From Rhodospirillales bacterium (GTDB lineage Bacteria > Pseudomonadota > Alphaproteobacteria > Kiloniellales > JACOMY01): a stretch of 64,000 nucleotides of DNA. Positions 1 through 8,983 of the stretch are shown piece after piece. The DNA lies in assembly GCA_014324045.1 (NCBI GenBank), contig JACOMY010000024.1, forward strand, positions 1-64,000, given 5' to 3'. Below the pieces are notes generated by a model. That model was not told the origin of the DNA. It made no database searches and was given only the letters and a program-made list of their open reading frames with translations. The position numbers and the translations under genes were made by a program. How positions within the stretch are numbered: position 1 is the first letter of the stretch; each line of letters begins with the position of its first letter.

Positions 1-17
1 AAAAACGCGGGCCCAAA

Positions 18-94
<77 letters not shown>

Positions 95-310
95 AATCTA
101 TAAACGACACCGCCAAAGCTTCACGGCCGTGAAATGACGAATGCGGAACGGCCAACGGCGAAATTCCCACCAAACTGTCCCGCAGGTTCATGACCCCAAT
201 CTGCTTACCGCCTCGCTCCTTCGACATCAAATCGAGACGATCCTGCCTCCGCGCAAAGTCTCTAGTATGGCTTTCGGTTAAACACGCTGTAAAATTCCGG
301 CATAACGCCT

Positions 311-1762
311 TCATAGGTTCGGGGTACACCTTGAGAAATCTCTCCACTCTCCTCGGACCACTTCATCGCCCGCGGGAGTTGAAGATGCCGGTCTCTTATG
401 CCAAGTCCGGGATGCGACTGTCGTATCGAGGCCATGATCGCCATCGCCTTTGACTGGATCGGGCCGCCACCCTGGCGATAGTAAGGCACTCAACAACGCC
501 TTCAAAGACTCGACAGGGCCTGGAGACCGGCCTGTGATGTCGAGTGTTGCAATCAAAAGACTCTCCTCGGCGTCTCGGTTTGCAATGGCGTAGCGCGTGC
601 AGATCGGGTCGGGCGGTAGCCCACCATGATGTGGATAAAGCAACATCACCTGCGAGCATCCGTAAAGCCGGCTGTAGGCCATCGACTGGTAAACATCGCC
701 CTGGCCGACACCGTGTGGCCGGTCGTCCCTATGCGGTGCCATGCCTTTCCATTTCGTGTCGATAACCATCCGGGGGTGCTGACCTTCGTAGATGATGAGA
801 TCCGGTTGCGTGCGAAACCGCCCCGTCCCATCTGCAAAAAGGCAGTATCGGTAGCCGCCCTGCGGTACAATACGATAACCGCTGCCGGCTAACACGCGGG
901 TCGACAGGCGGGCTACGTATCGCTCGAACAGAGCGCTCATCTCGAAGAGCAACGCATAACCGTCAATCGATCCTGTGCTGGTTTGCTGATGCCGGTTGGA
1001 CAGGAACAACCGCGCGAAGGAAAGAAGCTCTTGCCATCGCTGGTCGTTCCGGTCCAGGGCGATCCGGTCCCAGTGCAGGGACGGAACGGGAACCTCGGTG
1101 ACATCGGCATAAGCGAGGCTGATCGCGCGCAGCCTACGTCGATTGTCGGCGGCCTGAGCGAGTCGTTGCAGGCCTGTCACCACGGCGCGCATCACCCGGT
1201 TCAGGGCGGTATCGGGCGACAGGGCGTCAAAGCGGCAGGCGAGTCTCTGCGGTGCCGTAGCATGGCGTGAAAACTGCCGGGTGACATCGAGCTGTCCGCG
1301 CATGGCAGGAAGGTCGTCGGCGTGTTGCAGGTACCGTCGGGGCAGACCCATGCGCACCGCATCCACCAATCGGGAGCAGAAAAGACGGATCAACAGCTCC
1401 AGAATGGTGTCTTTCTGCCATCCAAGCTGCGCCAGCGAACCAGCCTCAATGCGCAGATCGTGTACGACCGCCAGCATGTCGATGAGGCGGCGGCGAAGAG
1501 CATCGTCAGTGGCCTCGCGCTCGCCCAAGCCCTCGATCTTCGGCAAGATTTCCAGCTGGCACCCCTCGGTGGCAATCACACCAACCACGCCTCGCGCTCG
1601 TAAGCCTTTGCGGCCATGTTCGAGAACGCCCTCGCCGCCGCGGCCTGCGAAGGCGGATCGCGCAGCAACTGCGGCAATCCGGTCGGCCTGCGCCTCCGGG
1701 ATCGTCCTGTCGTCTTGGCCGTAGCCGATGCGCTGCCATTCGCGGAGGGTGCGCTGGATCAT
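311..1762 (-). CDS. mcrC: McrC-family nuclease subunit of a McrBC restriction system
   Basis: 483 aa. McrC is the nuclease partner that binds the McrB GTPase ring and cleaves DNA carrying modified cytosines. The PD-(D/E)xK core is visible as QPDLIIYEG (Asp321) followed by VIDTKWK (Asp335, Lys337), and the region upstream has the usual McrC layout, including a FARLFL segment. Its ATG overlaps the mcrB stop codon (ATGA), so the two subunits are translationally coupled. From about residue 430 onward the protein is a low-complexity, Arg/Pro/Thr-rich tail unlike McrC. It may be read-through of a frameshifted natural end or a strain-specific extension. The nuclease core itself looks intact. Confidence 0.88.
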   Translation of the reverse strand: MIQRTLREWQRIGYGQDDRTIPEAQADRIAAVAARSAFAGRGGEGVLEHGRKGLRARGVVGVIATEGCQLEILPKIEGLGEREATDDALRRRLIDMLAVVHDLRIEAGSLAQLGWQKDTILELLIRLFCSRLVDAVRMGLPRRYLQHADDLPAMRGQLDVTRQFSRHATAPQRLACRFDALSPDTALNRVMRAVVTGLQRLAQAADNRRRLRAISLAYADVTEVPVPSLHWDRIALDRNDQRWQELLSFARLFLSNRHQQTSTGSIDGYALLFEMSALFERYVARLSTRVLAGSGYRIVPQGGYRYCLFADGTGRFRTQPDLIIYEGQHPRMVIDTKWKGMAPHRDDRPHGVGQGDVYQSMAYSRLYGCSQVMLLYPHHGGLPPDPICTRYAIANRDAEESLLIATLDITGRSPGPVESLKALLSALLSPGWRPDPVKGDGDHGLDTTVASRTWHKRPASSTPAGDEVVRGEWRDFSRCTPNL

Positions 1763-3732
1763 GATTGTTTGAGAAGCCTCGCGTAATCGAAGCCTTCATC
1801 GCGCACATCCCAACGGAAACGAGGTGGCGCGGCGCCATTGTCGAGGCCCGGCGGCGAGTCCAGAACAGAGCGGTTGAGGAAGCCACCCGCAATCTTCCCG
1901 TCGTGAGGCTCCAGGTCGCCCAGGACCGCCGCGATCTTGGCCCAGTCCTCAAAGAAGTACTCGGCCAGAAGCGGGATTACCTTGTACCGCATGACGTCAT
2001 CGACATCGGCGGGTGTGTCGCAGCCGATGAAATAGGCATGCCCGAGCCGATGGTCCCGATCGCAGAGATATTCGATGCGCTCATTGAGGATCGACAGGAG
2101 GCCGGGCAGATCGATCCCGGTACGCTTGGCCGCTCCTGCCAACACAGATGGTTCAGGCATCAGCTCGCGGAAGGCGAAGCGCCGTCGCAGCGCCGTATCG
2201 AGCAGGGCGATGGACCGGTCGGCGGTGTTCATCGTGCCGATGATGTGCAGGTTCGAGGGGACGCCGAACTTCTCCCCGGAATAGGGCAGACGCACCTTGA
2301 TCTGGTTCGGTTGGCCAAGCCGCTTGCCGGGTTCGAGAAGTGTGATCAACTCGCCGAATACCTTGGAAATATTGGCGCGGTTGATTTCGTCGATGATGAG
2401 GACGAAAGATTGAGGCCCCGCCGGGACCTTCGTCTGAGGGCTGTTCATATAGCCTTCGAGAGCTGGAACATTGAGGCGGGTTTTTTCGAGTAGGTAGATC
2501 GATTGGGTATCGAAGCTTTCGGAGTATATCTTTCGGACCTCGACGCCCTCGCGGTCGACCCAGAGCCATTGTACCGCTCGCCGATGGTGGTAAAGTCCTT
2601 CGGGACGTGGAATGAACTCGTACCCCCCGGCAAAGACGCCGATCGCCCGAAACAGGCTATCGCCCTTCGACAGAATGACAATGTCACCCTCATGCACATG
2701 ATTGCAGAAGGTGTCCAGCATTCCGGACCGGACAGGAAGACTGGCGCTGTGATCGCCGTCCGGCTCTTTCGTCAGGATCTCGCTCAGGGGGATCAGCGTC
2801 GCCCGGCTGGTGTAAGCGCCAAAACGAATTGCCTGCGCGGAGGGCTTGGCGTCTTTCAGCCGCCGCAACGCCTGCACCCAAACCGATGTCGCGCCAGACT
2901 TGCCCGCCCAATGGGTTCCGGCAAAAATGCCGTTCAAGCCGCTGTGTTGATTCGCAACAGCCAGGTAATTGTGACCGTTCTTGTAAACAACACGAAGCCC
3001 CAACAAGCCCAGCATGCGCACAGCTATGTCGTAATCGGCGCCGCGTTCCAGGCCGCTCGGTTGCGAAGCAAGCTCGATCCATTCGGCAACACTCCGCCTT
3101 GTGCCGTTGCGTTCCGGATCGACGGCCTGGCTCAGCAGATGGTCGCGGCACCGGATCCCGTCGCGGACGTCCGGGTCGATCTGGCTCAGCACCGGCGCCT
3201 GTAGCTGCTCGACGACTTCGGCGCTGTTATCGAAACCGAGGAGCGTGTATTCTCCCTCGATGGGTTCTTCGAAAAGAGGCGCGTCCTTCGGGCTGTTCGC
3301 TTCACCGATCGACATTTTGAAGACTTGCCGGCCCTCCACCTGTACCCTGTCCTTTGCCGGTGAGTGTCCAAGGCTCATCTCGGCGCGCTTTGCGATGCGC
3401 CGAAAAATGCCCGGCACGGTCTCCAGCCGGAATCCGGCCGTGGATGTGTTCTCACCATCATCCGCGCGCGTCGTGGGCTGTCGCCCCTCGACGAATTCTT
3501 CATATGCCATGGACTGGTGGAAGGTGACGAACTCGATTCGTCCGGCGGCCACAAGACGTCGATAAGCGGCCATGAGTTTATCGCGCTTCCTCGGCACCGA
3601 TTCCCCGCACAGGCGCAGGGCTTCTTCAGCTGTTCTGAAGGTCTTCCCGGTTCCGGGCGGGCCGTAGAGGATGAGATTTGTCGGCGCTGTCGTTTCCTGT
3701 TGTTTGGCATTGGCCATGTCTTTTTCTTTCAT
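1759..3732 (-). CDS. mcrB: McrB-family AAA+ GTPase with a large insert containing an EVE/PUA-like domain
   Basis: About 657 aa from the ATG at 3732; a TTG at 3747 and an ATG at 3717 are alternatives and no Shine-Dalgarno decides between them. Walker A (GPPGTGKTF) is near residue 24, followed by FVTFHQSMAYEEFVEG. The AAA+ core then breaks off for about 350 residues and resumes with Walker B/sensor motifs FVLIIDEINRANISKVFGEL and IIGTMNTADRS and an arginine-finger-like LDTALRRRF. The C-terminal part of the insert (GDIVILSKG...HHRRAVQWLW) resembles EVE/PUA-type folds known to bind modified bases; that assignment is inference. It is the motor and sensor partner of the adjacent McrC and is probably transcribed from the 3733-3982 interval. 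Confidence 0.87.
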   Translation of the reverse strand: MKEKDMANAKQQETTAPTNLILYGPPGTGKTFRTAEEALRLCGESVPRKRDKLMAAYRRLVAAGRIEFVTFHQSMAYEEFVEGRQPTTRADDGENTSTAGFRLETVPGIFRRIAKRAEMSLGHSPAKDRVQVEGRQVFKMSIGEANSPKDAPLFEEPIEGEYTLLGFDNSAEVVEQLQAPVLSQIDPDVRDGIRCRDHLLSQAVDPERNGTRRSVAEWIELASQPSGLERGADYDIAVRMLGLLGLRVVYKNGHNYLAVANQHSGLNGIFAGTHWAGKSGATSVWVQALRRLKDAKPSAQAIRFGAYTSRATLIPLSEILTKEPDGDHSASLPVRSGMLDTFCNHVHEGDIVILSKGDSLFRAIGVFAGGYEFIPRPEGLYHHRRAVQWLWVDREGVEVRKIYSESFDTQSIYLLEKTRLNVPALEGYMNSPQTKVPAGPQSFVLIIDEINRANISKVFGELITLLEPGKRLGQPNQIKVRLPYSGEKFGVPSNLHIIGTMNTADRSIALLDTALRRRFAFRELMPEPSVLAGAAKRTGIDLPGLLSILNERIEYLCDRDHRLGHAYFIGCDTPADVDDVMRYKVIPLLAEYFFEDWAKIAAVLGDLEPHDGKIAGGFLNRSVLDSPPGLDNGAAPPRFRWDVRDEGFDYARLLKQS

Positions 3733-3946
3733 TCCGGTTGGCCCCAAGGCGCTGCCGGAAGCAGGTATACAGATCGTCTCGCCGAGTCCGGAATGGAAGA
3801 AAGTGACCGGGCTGTTGGGGACTCCGGTATATTTTACCTTTTTTGCGGGCCGGATTAATAGACTGTGCCATCACCTTGCCGAATTAGATCGGTGTCTTGC
3901 ATGTGAATTATTCCTTGTCGATCAGGTCCGGTCAGCCGATTAAAGT

Positions 3947-3958
3947 CTCATAACCTGA
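3947..3958 (+). repeat. Right copy of 12-bp repeat, candidate att site
   Basis: CTCATAACCTGA is identical to tRNA-fMet positions 50-61. It lies in the gap between mcrB and livH and would close a segment of about 3.9 kb carrying only mcrBC. The flanks do not continue the tRNA sequence, as expected for a short crossover core. Nothing else recognisable is in 3733-3982. Confidence 0.45.
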
Positions 3959-3982
3959 CAAAGTTGACTGTCCCTGGCGGCC

Positions 3983-4870
3983 CTACGATCTCGCTCCGGT
4001 TTTGGCGGGAAGCAGCCCGTCGGGGCGGATCAAGAGGGCGGCGATGACGGCGCTCAGCACGATCGCATCGCGGTAAGGTGCCAGTCGGTCAGGCAGGAAG
4101 GCTTGTGTCAGGACTTCGAGCGCACCGACGACAAAACCGCCGAGCACCGCGCCGCCAAGGCTGCCTAGCCCGCCGAGCACTGTAGAAATGAATGCCTTCA
4201 GAACCGGGAAGAAGCCCATCAGCGGGTCGACCGAACCGCGTTGTGCCGTCCAGATCACCGCGGCGATTCCGGCAAGGATGCCTGAGATTGCGAAAGACAC
4301 GGCCACCACGCGATTGGCCTTGACGCCCAGCATCCGCAGCATCTCGAAATCCTCGGCCGCGGCGCGCATCGCCATTCCCATCGCGGTGCGGCGCAAAACA
4401 AAGGTGAGCGTCCCCAGCGAGGCGAACGTCACCAGGATCGACGCGGTGGGCACCACACCGATGGTCATTCCCGCAATCTGATAGCTGCCCGACCAGGAGG
4501 ATGGGAAAGAAATCGGAACAGGCCGGGCCGAGATGCCGTTCTGGAACAGGACCTTTAGGATTTCGGACACTGCGAAGCTGGCGATCAGGAGAGAGACTAC
4601 ATCTGCCCCGCGCATCGCCCGGAAGGTCACGCGTTCCATTGCCAGCGCCATGAACAGAGCCGCCCCGATGCCGATGACTAAGGCCGCGAACGGCGGAAAG
4701 CCGAAGGTCATGGAAAGGAAAATGCCATAGCCGCCGAATGTCATGAGCTCGCCATGGGCGAAATTGATGAGCCGCACAATGGAAAAGACAATCGCTAGCC
4801 CCAGCGCCAGCATCGCGTAAATGCCGCCAAGGCTGAGCGCGTTGACGATTTGTTGCAACAGCAGTTCCAT
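3983..4870 (-). CDS. livH: Branched-chain amino acid type ABC importer, permease LivH
   Basis: 295 aa, very hydrophobic, with 7-8 predicted membrane segments and the LivH-like opening LLLQQIVNALSLGGIYAMLA. The GLVRLINFAHG-type segment is present as IVRLINFAHGELMTFGG. This is one of the two inner-membrane channel subunits of a HAAT-family importer. It is the last gene of the minus-strand operon and starts 6 nt after livF ends. The substrate is not shown by the permease. An amide or amino-acid derivative is suggested by the amidohydrolase-type genes at the head of the operon. Confidence 0.93.
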   Translation of the reverse strand: MELLLQQIVNALSLGGIYAMLALGLAIVFSIVRLINFAHGELMTFGGYGIFLSMTFGFPPFAALVIGIGAALFMALAMERVTFRAMRGADVVSLLIASFAVSEILKVLFQNGISARPVPISFPSSWSGSYQIAGMTIGVVPTASILVTFASLGTLTFVLRRTAMGMAMRAAAEDFEMLRMLGVKANRVVAVSFAISGILAGIAAVIWTAQRGSVDPLMGFFPVLKAFISTVLGGLGSLGGAVLGGFVVGALEVLTQAFLPDRLAPYRDAIVLSAVIAALLIRPDGLLPAKTGARS

Positions 4871-4876
4871 GGCGCC

Positions 4877-5590
4877 TCAGGCCGCCAGATAAGCGGATTT
4901 CAGGATGTCATCGCCCATCAAATCGCTCGGCGCCCCCGAGGCGGCGACAGAACCATTGGCCAACACCACCGCGTGATCGGCCACCTCAAGCGCCAGGGTG
5001 GCATTTTGTTCGACCAGCAAGATGGAGATGCCTTCGGCTTTCAGCTCTTCTATAATGCCGAAGATCCTGTCTACCATTTGCGGTGCAAGACCCAACGAGG
5101 GCTCGTCCATTAACAAAAGCTGCGGTTCGCTCATCAGCGCGCGGGCAACGGCCAGCATCTGCTGCTCGCCTCCCGACAAGAGCCCGGCAAGTTGCCTGCG
5201 GCGCTCGCCCAGAATCGGGAATCGCTGCATCAGCGCAGCGCGGCGCTCGGCAGCGGTCTCGGCATTCCCTGCGGCAGAGCCCGCGAGGATCAAATTCTCT
5301 TCTACCGTGAGCGAGGCAAAGATGCGCCGCCCTTCGGGAGAAATGGCCAATCCGGCGCGGACGATCGCATCTGGCGCAGCTCGTGTCATATCCTGGCCAA
5401 AGATCGAAATTCTTCCCGCTGCCGAGGGCACAACACCGGCGATTGCCATCACCGTACTGGTCTTGCCCGCCCCGTTTGCGCCCAAGAGAGCGGTGATGCC
5501 CGCCTTGGGCACCACCAAGTCGATGCGGCGCACTGCCCGGACCGGGCCATAGCGCACATCCAGAGCGTTTATGTCCAGAACGGCTTGCAC
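4877..5590 (-). CDS. livF: Branched-chain amino acid type ABC importer, ATPase LivF
   Basis: 237 aa, the normal LivF length. Walker A is GANGAGKTS, the ABC signature is LSGGEQQMLAVARAL, and Walker B is LLLMDEPSLGLAP, followed by the H-loop region. The EEEK-type insertion of LivG is absent, which fits LivF. It pairs with the LivG half of the fused gene upstream to power the importer. It begins 11 nt after the binding-protein gene and ends 6 nt before livH. Confidence 0.94.
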   Translation of the reverse strand: MQAVLDINALDVRYGPVRAVRRIDLVVPKAGITALLGANGAGKTSTVMAIAGVVPSAAGRISIFGQDMTRAAPDAIVRAGLAISPEGRRIFASLTVEENLILAGSAAGNAETAAERRAALMQRFPILGERRRQLAGLLSGGEQQMLAVARALMSEPQLLLMDEPSLGLAPQMVDRIFGIIEELKAEGISILLVEQNATLALEVADHAVVLANGSVAASGAPSDLMGDDILKSAYLAA

Positions 5591-5601
5591 CCTATTTGAG
5601 C

Positions 5602-6750
5602 TTACGGCTTGGGCAGGATGGCCGGATCGGCGGACTGACGCAGGACGAACTCCTTGTCGCCCGAGGCCGAGATCCTGGCTACCACCACATCGCGCAGCGG
5701 CATCCGGTCGGTTCCCGCGAAGGTGAAGTTCGACATTATGCCTTCACCGTTCTCAATGCCCGCCATGGCTTCGCTCACCGCGGCCGGATCGGTGCTGCCT
5801 GCGGCATCGATCGCCTGCTCGATCATATGTGCGATATCGCAGCCGTTGACGTAGTAGTTGTTGTCCGGTTCGGTGCCGGTTGCGGCCTTGAACCGGTCGA
5901 TGAAGTCGGCATAGGCCGAGCCCTCATCCGGGAAACCGCCCGAGGTATGGACCACCCCGGTCACAACATCGCCCAAGCCGCGTATCGTGGGTGTGTCGAG
6001 TACGTCACCGCCCATCACCTGGGTATCGAGCCCGGCCCCGCGCAGCGCACGGATGAACGCTGGGAAATCAGGCTCCCAGGCCCAGGTCACAATAAGGTCC
6101 GGTGGGGTTGCCGCGCCCTGAATGGTGGTCACGATGGCCGAAAAATCGGGCTGGTTCAGCGAATAGTTACTTTCGCCCACAACCTTGCCGCCAAGAGCGC
6201 TGAAGGCCTCGCCGAAGTATTCCGGCCCGCCGAGGGTGTAAGCGCTATCGGGTGACTTTACCAGCCAGACACTCTCGAATCCCTGCTCGCGCGCATAGCC
6301 TGCCAGAACGGCGGCCTGCTGGTTGTCGGCAGGGTAGCTGCCGAACACATGTGGGCCAACCTGAGTCAGAACCGGCGCGGTGCCCGCGAATGTCATGGTT
6401 GGGATCATGTCGGCGGCGGTAATCTGCGCCGCGGCGATCGTCGGGTCGGCATCCGCAGAGGACACAATGAACTCTGCGCCTTCGTCGATCATCTCCTGCA
6501 CCACTTGCACGCCCACAGCGATGTCGGAGCGGGTGTCCTTGACGATCAGCCTGACCGGTATGGTACCGTTCAGCCCGCCTTTGGCGTTGATCTCGTCAAT
6601 GCAGAACTGAAAGCCCGCGTAGGCCGGGCCATCATAGGGTGCAAGATAGCCGGACTGGGCCGACATCACACCGATCACATAGTCTTCGGCGCAAGCGGCG
6701 CTGCCAATAGCCGAGATGGCGCTCGCCATCAGGAGTGTTTTGGTCTTCAT
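5602..6750 (-). CDS. Periplasmic substrate-binding protein of the HAAT importer
   Basis: 382 aa from the ATG at 6750, which follows an AGAGGGA ribosome site; the longer ORF start is not needed. A signal peptide (MKTKTLLMASAISAIGSAACA) precedes a type-I periplasmic binding fold: IGVMSAQSGYLAPYDG at the N-terminus is the ligand-contact loop, and GLNGTIPVRLIVKDTRSD is typical of LivJ/UrtA/AmiC-like proteins. It sits between the fused livMG gene and livF. The ligand cannot be named from sequence; short-chain amides, urea, leucine-type amino acids and formylated amino acids are all possible for this family. Confidence 0.9.
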   Translation of the reverse strand: MKTKTLLMASAISAIGSAACAEDYVIGVMSAQSGYLAPYDGPAYAGFQFCIDEINAKGGLNGTIPVRLIVKDTRSDIAVGVQVVQEMIDEGAEFIVSSADADPTIAAAQITAADMIPTMTFAGTAPVLTQVGPHVFGSYPADNQQAAVLAGYAREQGFESVWLVKSPDSAYTLGGPEYFGEAFSALGGKVVGESNYSLNQPDFSAIVTTIQGAATPPDLIVTWAWEPDFPAFIRALRGAGLDTQVMGGDVLDTPTIRGLGDVVTGVVHTSGGFPDEGSAYADFIDRFKAATGTEPDNNYYVNGCDIAHMIEQAIDAAGSTDPAAVSEAMAGIENGEGIMSNFTFAGTDRMPLRDVVVARISASGDKEFVLRQSADPAILPKP

Positions 6751-6791
6751 GCTAAGATTCCCTCTGTTGGATCTGGACGGCCTCGATTGGT

Positions 6792-8633
6792 TCAATTTTG
6801 CCCGGCTACGCGTGCCGTCCGACCGCGCCCGATATAGGCTTCGATCACGCGCACATCGGCGCGGACCTTTTCCGGGGTGCCTTCTGCAACCTTTTGCCCC
6901 CGGTTCATCACGACAATCCGGGCCGAGAGCCGGTTGACGAATTTCAGATCGTGGTCGATCAGAAGGATACCGATATTGCGGTCACGCCCGATGGTCTCTA
7001 ACCGGTCGGCGAGGTCATCGGTCTCGGCCGGGTTCATGCCGGCGGCAGGCTCGTCAAGCAGCAGGATCGCAGGCTCTTGAGCGAGCGCGCGTGCGATCTC
7101 AAGCCGCTTACGCGCGCCATAGGGCAAGTTTTCGGCCCGCATATCTGCGATGTCGTCCAGGTCGAAGGCCGCAAGTTCGCGAAGCGTGACTGCGTGCGCC
7201 TTGGCTCGGGTGTGGCCCGCAGCCAAAGCGGCAACCAGCACGTTTTCATAGGCGGTCAAACCGCTGAACAGCCGCAGATTCTGAAAACTCCGCGCAACGC
7301 GGCGGTTGATCACACCGTGGGGCGGCAGATAGGTCAGATCTATGTCCCCGATACGGGCTGTACCTGTATCGGCGTCGTATTGCCGGGTCATCAGGTTGAC
7401 GAGCGTCGATTTGCCCGCACCGTTGGGGCCGATGAGGCCGGTAATCCGGCCCGTCGGTACCTCAAAACTCACACCGTCGACGGCTTTGACGCCTGCGAAA
7501 TTTTTCGATAGACCTTGCGCTACAAGCTGCATTTCGCCCACTGGCACAGGGGCGTCGGCTGGGCGCGTAGCGCGCCCAACCCGTCGCAGAAGCAAGGCGC
7601 CCGCGCCGGGACCAAGCTCGAACCCGCCTACAATCCCTTGCGGGCGTAGCCAAATCACTAAGAGGATCGCCAGGCCAAGCGCCACAGTGGTCAGACCAAA
7701 GACTTCGGGTAGAGTGAAGCCCAGAACGGTCGTGCCCCCCTCGAGGTTGCGGACCGAGTTCTGCATAAACGTCACGGCGATCACGCCCACAACCGCGCCG
7801 CCGACCGAAGCCATGCCGCCCACGATCATCATCACGACTTGGGCGAACACCAGGTTGAGATAGAAAGATGCGGGCGAGAAAGCGCCAAGGATATGCCCAT
7901 AGAGCGCGCCAGCGACGGTAGCCATCGCGCCCGACAGGCTCCAGGCGATCAGCCGGGCGCGGCTCGGTGCGATCCCCAGCACGGTCGCGGCGTCCTTGTC
8001 ATCGCGTACAGCGCGGGCGAAGAGCCCCCAGCGGCTCTCGCGATAAACCCGCGCGATCAGGACGAACACCAACGCCGCGATCAGGACAATGAGCAGATCG
8101 GTTACACGCGGCACGCCATAGAAGGTTTGGCTGCCCCGAGTAATCTCTCTTGCGCTTACGGCGACGGAATGGACGATGATCAACAGCCCCAGCGTGGCGA
8201 TGGTGGCCGAGGCCCCCGCAAGCCGTGCAATCGCGCTTCCGGTCAGCAAAGCCACCGCCAGCCCGGCCAGCGCTACGAAGGGCATCGCCATCAAGACCGA
8301 CAGCTCATATCCCGCCAGCCATCCCGGCAAATCCGGCAGGGCCGAACGTTGTAGCCCTACAGGCATCGTCAAAATGCCGGACAGATAGGCGCCCACGGTC
8401 ATAAAGGCCCCATGGCCGAAGCTTACGATCCCAGTATTACCGCAATAGACCATCAGTGAGACAACTGCCGCCACGTTCACACACATCAATACGGCAATGC
8501 GCTCACCCGTGCGCCCAAAGCCCCAGACCAGTACCGCCACTGTGACTAGCAGCACCGCCAGCGACGCAACCGTGCGCAGTCCATTGGCCGCTTGCAGCCG
8601 TGTTGGATGGGTATTGAGCGAAGGTGCGTTCAT
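6792..8633 (-). CDS. Fused LivM-LivG: HAAT permease joined to its ATPase
   Basis: 613 aa from the ATG at 8633. The first 350 or so residues are a LivM-type permease with about ten membrane segments. After a short linker (LRRVGRATRPADAPVPVGE) a complete LivG ATPase follows, with Walker A GPNGAGKSTLVNLMTRQYDA, signature LPYGARKRLEIARAL and Walker B ILLLDEPAAGMNPAE. Such LivM-LivG fusions are known in proteobacteria, so this need not be an assembly error. The start overlaps the stop of the truncated hydrolase gene (ATGA). With LivH, LivF and the binding protein it makes a full importer. Confidence 0.92.
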   Translation of the reverse strand: MNAPSLNTHPTRLQAANGLRTVASLAVLLVTVAVLVWGFGRTGERIAVLMCVNVAAVVSLMVYCGNTGIVSFGHGAFMTVGAYLSGILTMPVGLQRSALPDLPGWLAGYELSVLMAMPFVALAGLAVALLTGSAIARLAGASATIATLGLLIIVHSVAVSAREITRGSQTFYGVPRVTDLLIVLIAALVFVLIARVYRESRWGLFARAVRDDKDAATVLGIAPSRARLIAWSLSGAMATVAGALYGHILGAFSPASFYLNLVFAQVVMMIVGGMASVGGAVVGVIAVTFMQNSVRNLEGGTTVLGFTLPEVFGLTTVALGLAILLVIWLRPQGIVGGFELGPGAGALLLRRVGRATRPADAPVPVGEMQLVAQGLSKNFAGVKAVDGVSFEVPTGRITGLIGPNGAGKSTLVNLMTRQYDADTGTARIGDIDLTYLPPHGVINRRVARSFQNLRLFSGLTAYENVLVAALAAGHTRAKAHAVTLRELAAFDLDDIADMRAENLPYGARKRLEIARALAQEPAILLLDEPAAGMNPAETDDLADRLETIGRDRNIGILLIDHDLKFVNRLSARIVVMNRGQKVAEGTPEKVRADVRVIEAYIGRGRTARVAGQN

Positions 8634-8983
8634 CCACCAGTCCCGGCCGGTTCGCCAATCGACTCGGCAGTGGTGACCTGCCGACAATAGCCCTTGATGG
8701 TGCGCAAGTTGTGGTCGTGACGCTCTTGCGTGTGGCCCAGGCAGGCGTCGGTCACCTGCATGACCTCGACCCCTGCGGCCTGGCAGGCAGTCTGAAGCGC
8801 TTGCATGTTCGGGATCGCACTTGCTTCGAACTGCTCAAAGAACCAGAGGTATTGCTCGTCGAACGCCGCTTGCGAAAGATCCTTGAACTCCGCCTCCTCA
8901 CGATGGGCCGAGCGATTCTGCACATCGATGAACAAGGGCGCACTTCGGTTCGGAACCAAGGAGGCGTGGCGGGTCAGGGGCAT
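8630..8983 (-). pseudogene. Truncated isochorismatase-family cysteine hydrolase
   Basis: 117 aa from the ATG at 8983, against about 200-230 aa for the family. The N-terminal half is recognisable: APLFIDVQN with the catalytic Asp, an AGVEVMQVTD strand and a GHTQERHDHNLRTIKGY segment matching the DGRDxSxDYK region of ureidoacrylate/N-carbamoylsarcosine hydrolases. The C-terminal half with the catalytic cysteine is missing. The gene overlaps the upstream amidohydrolase by 10 nt and the downstream livMG by 4 nt (ATGA), so the fragment may still be translated for coupling. I read it as an internal-deletion remnant without hydrolase activity. Confidence 0.62.
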
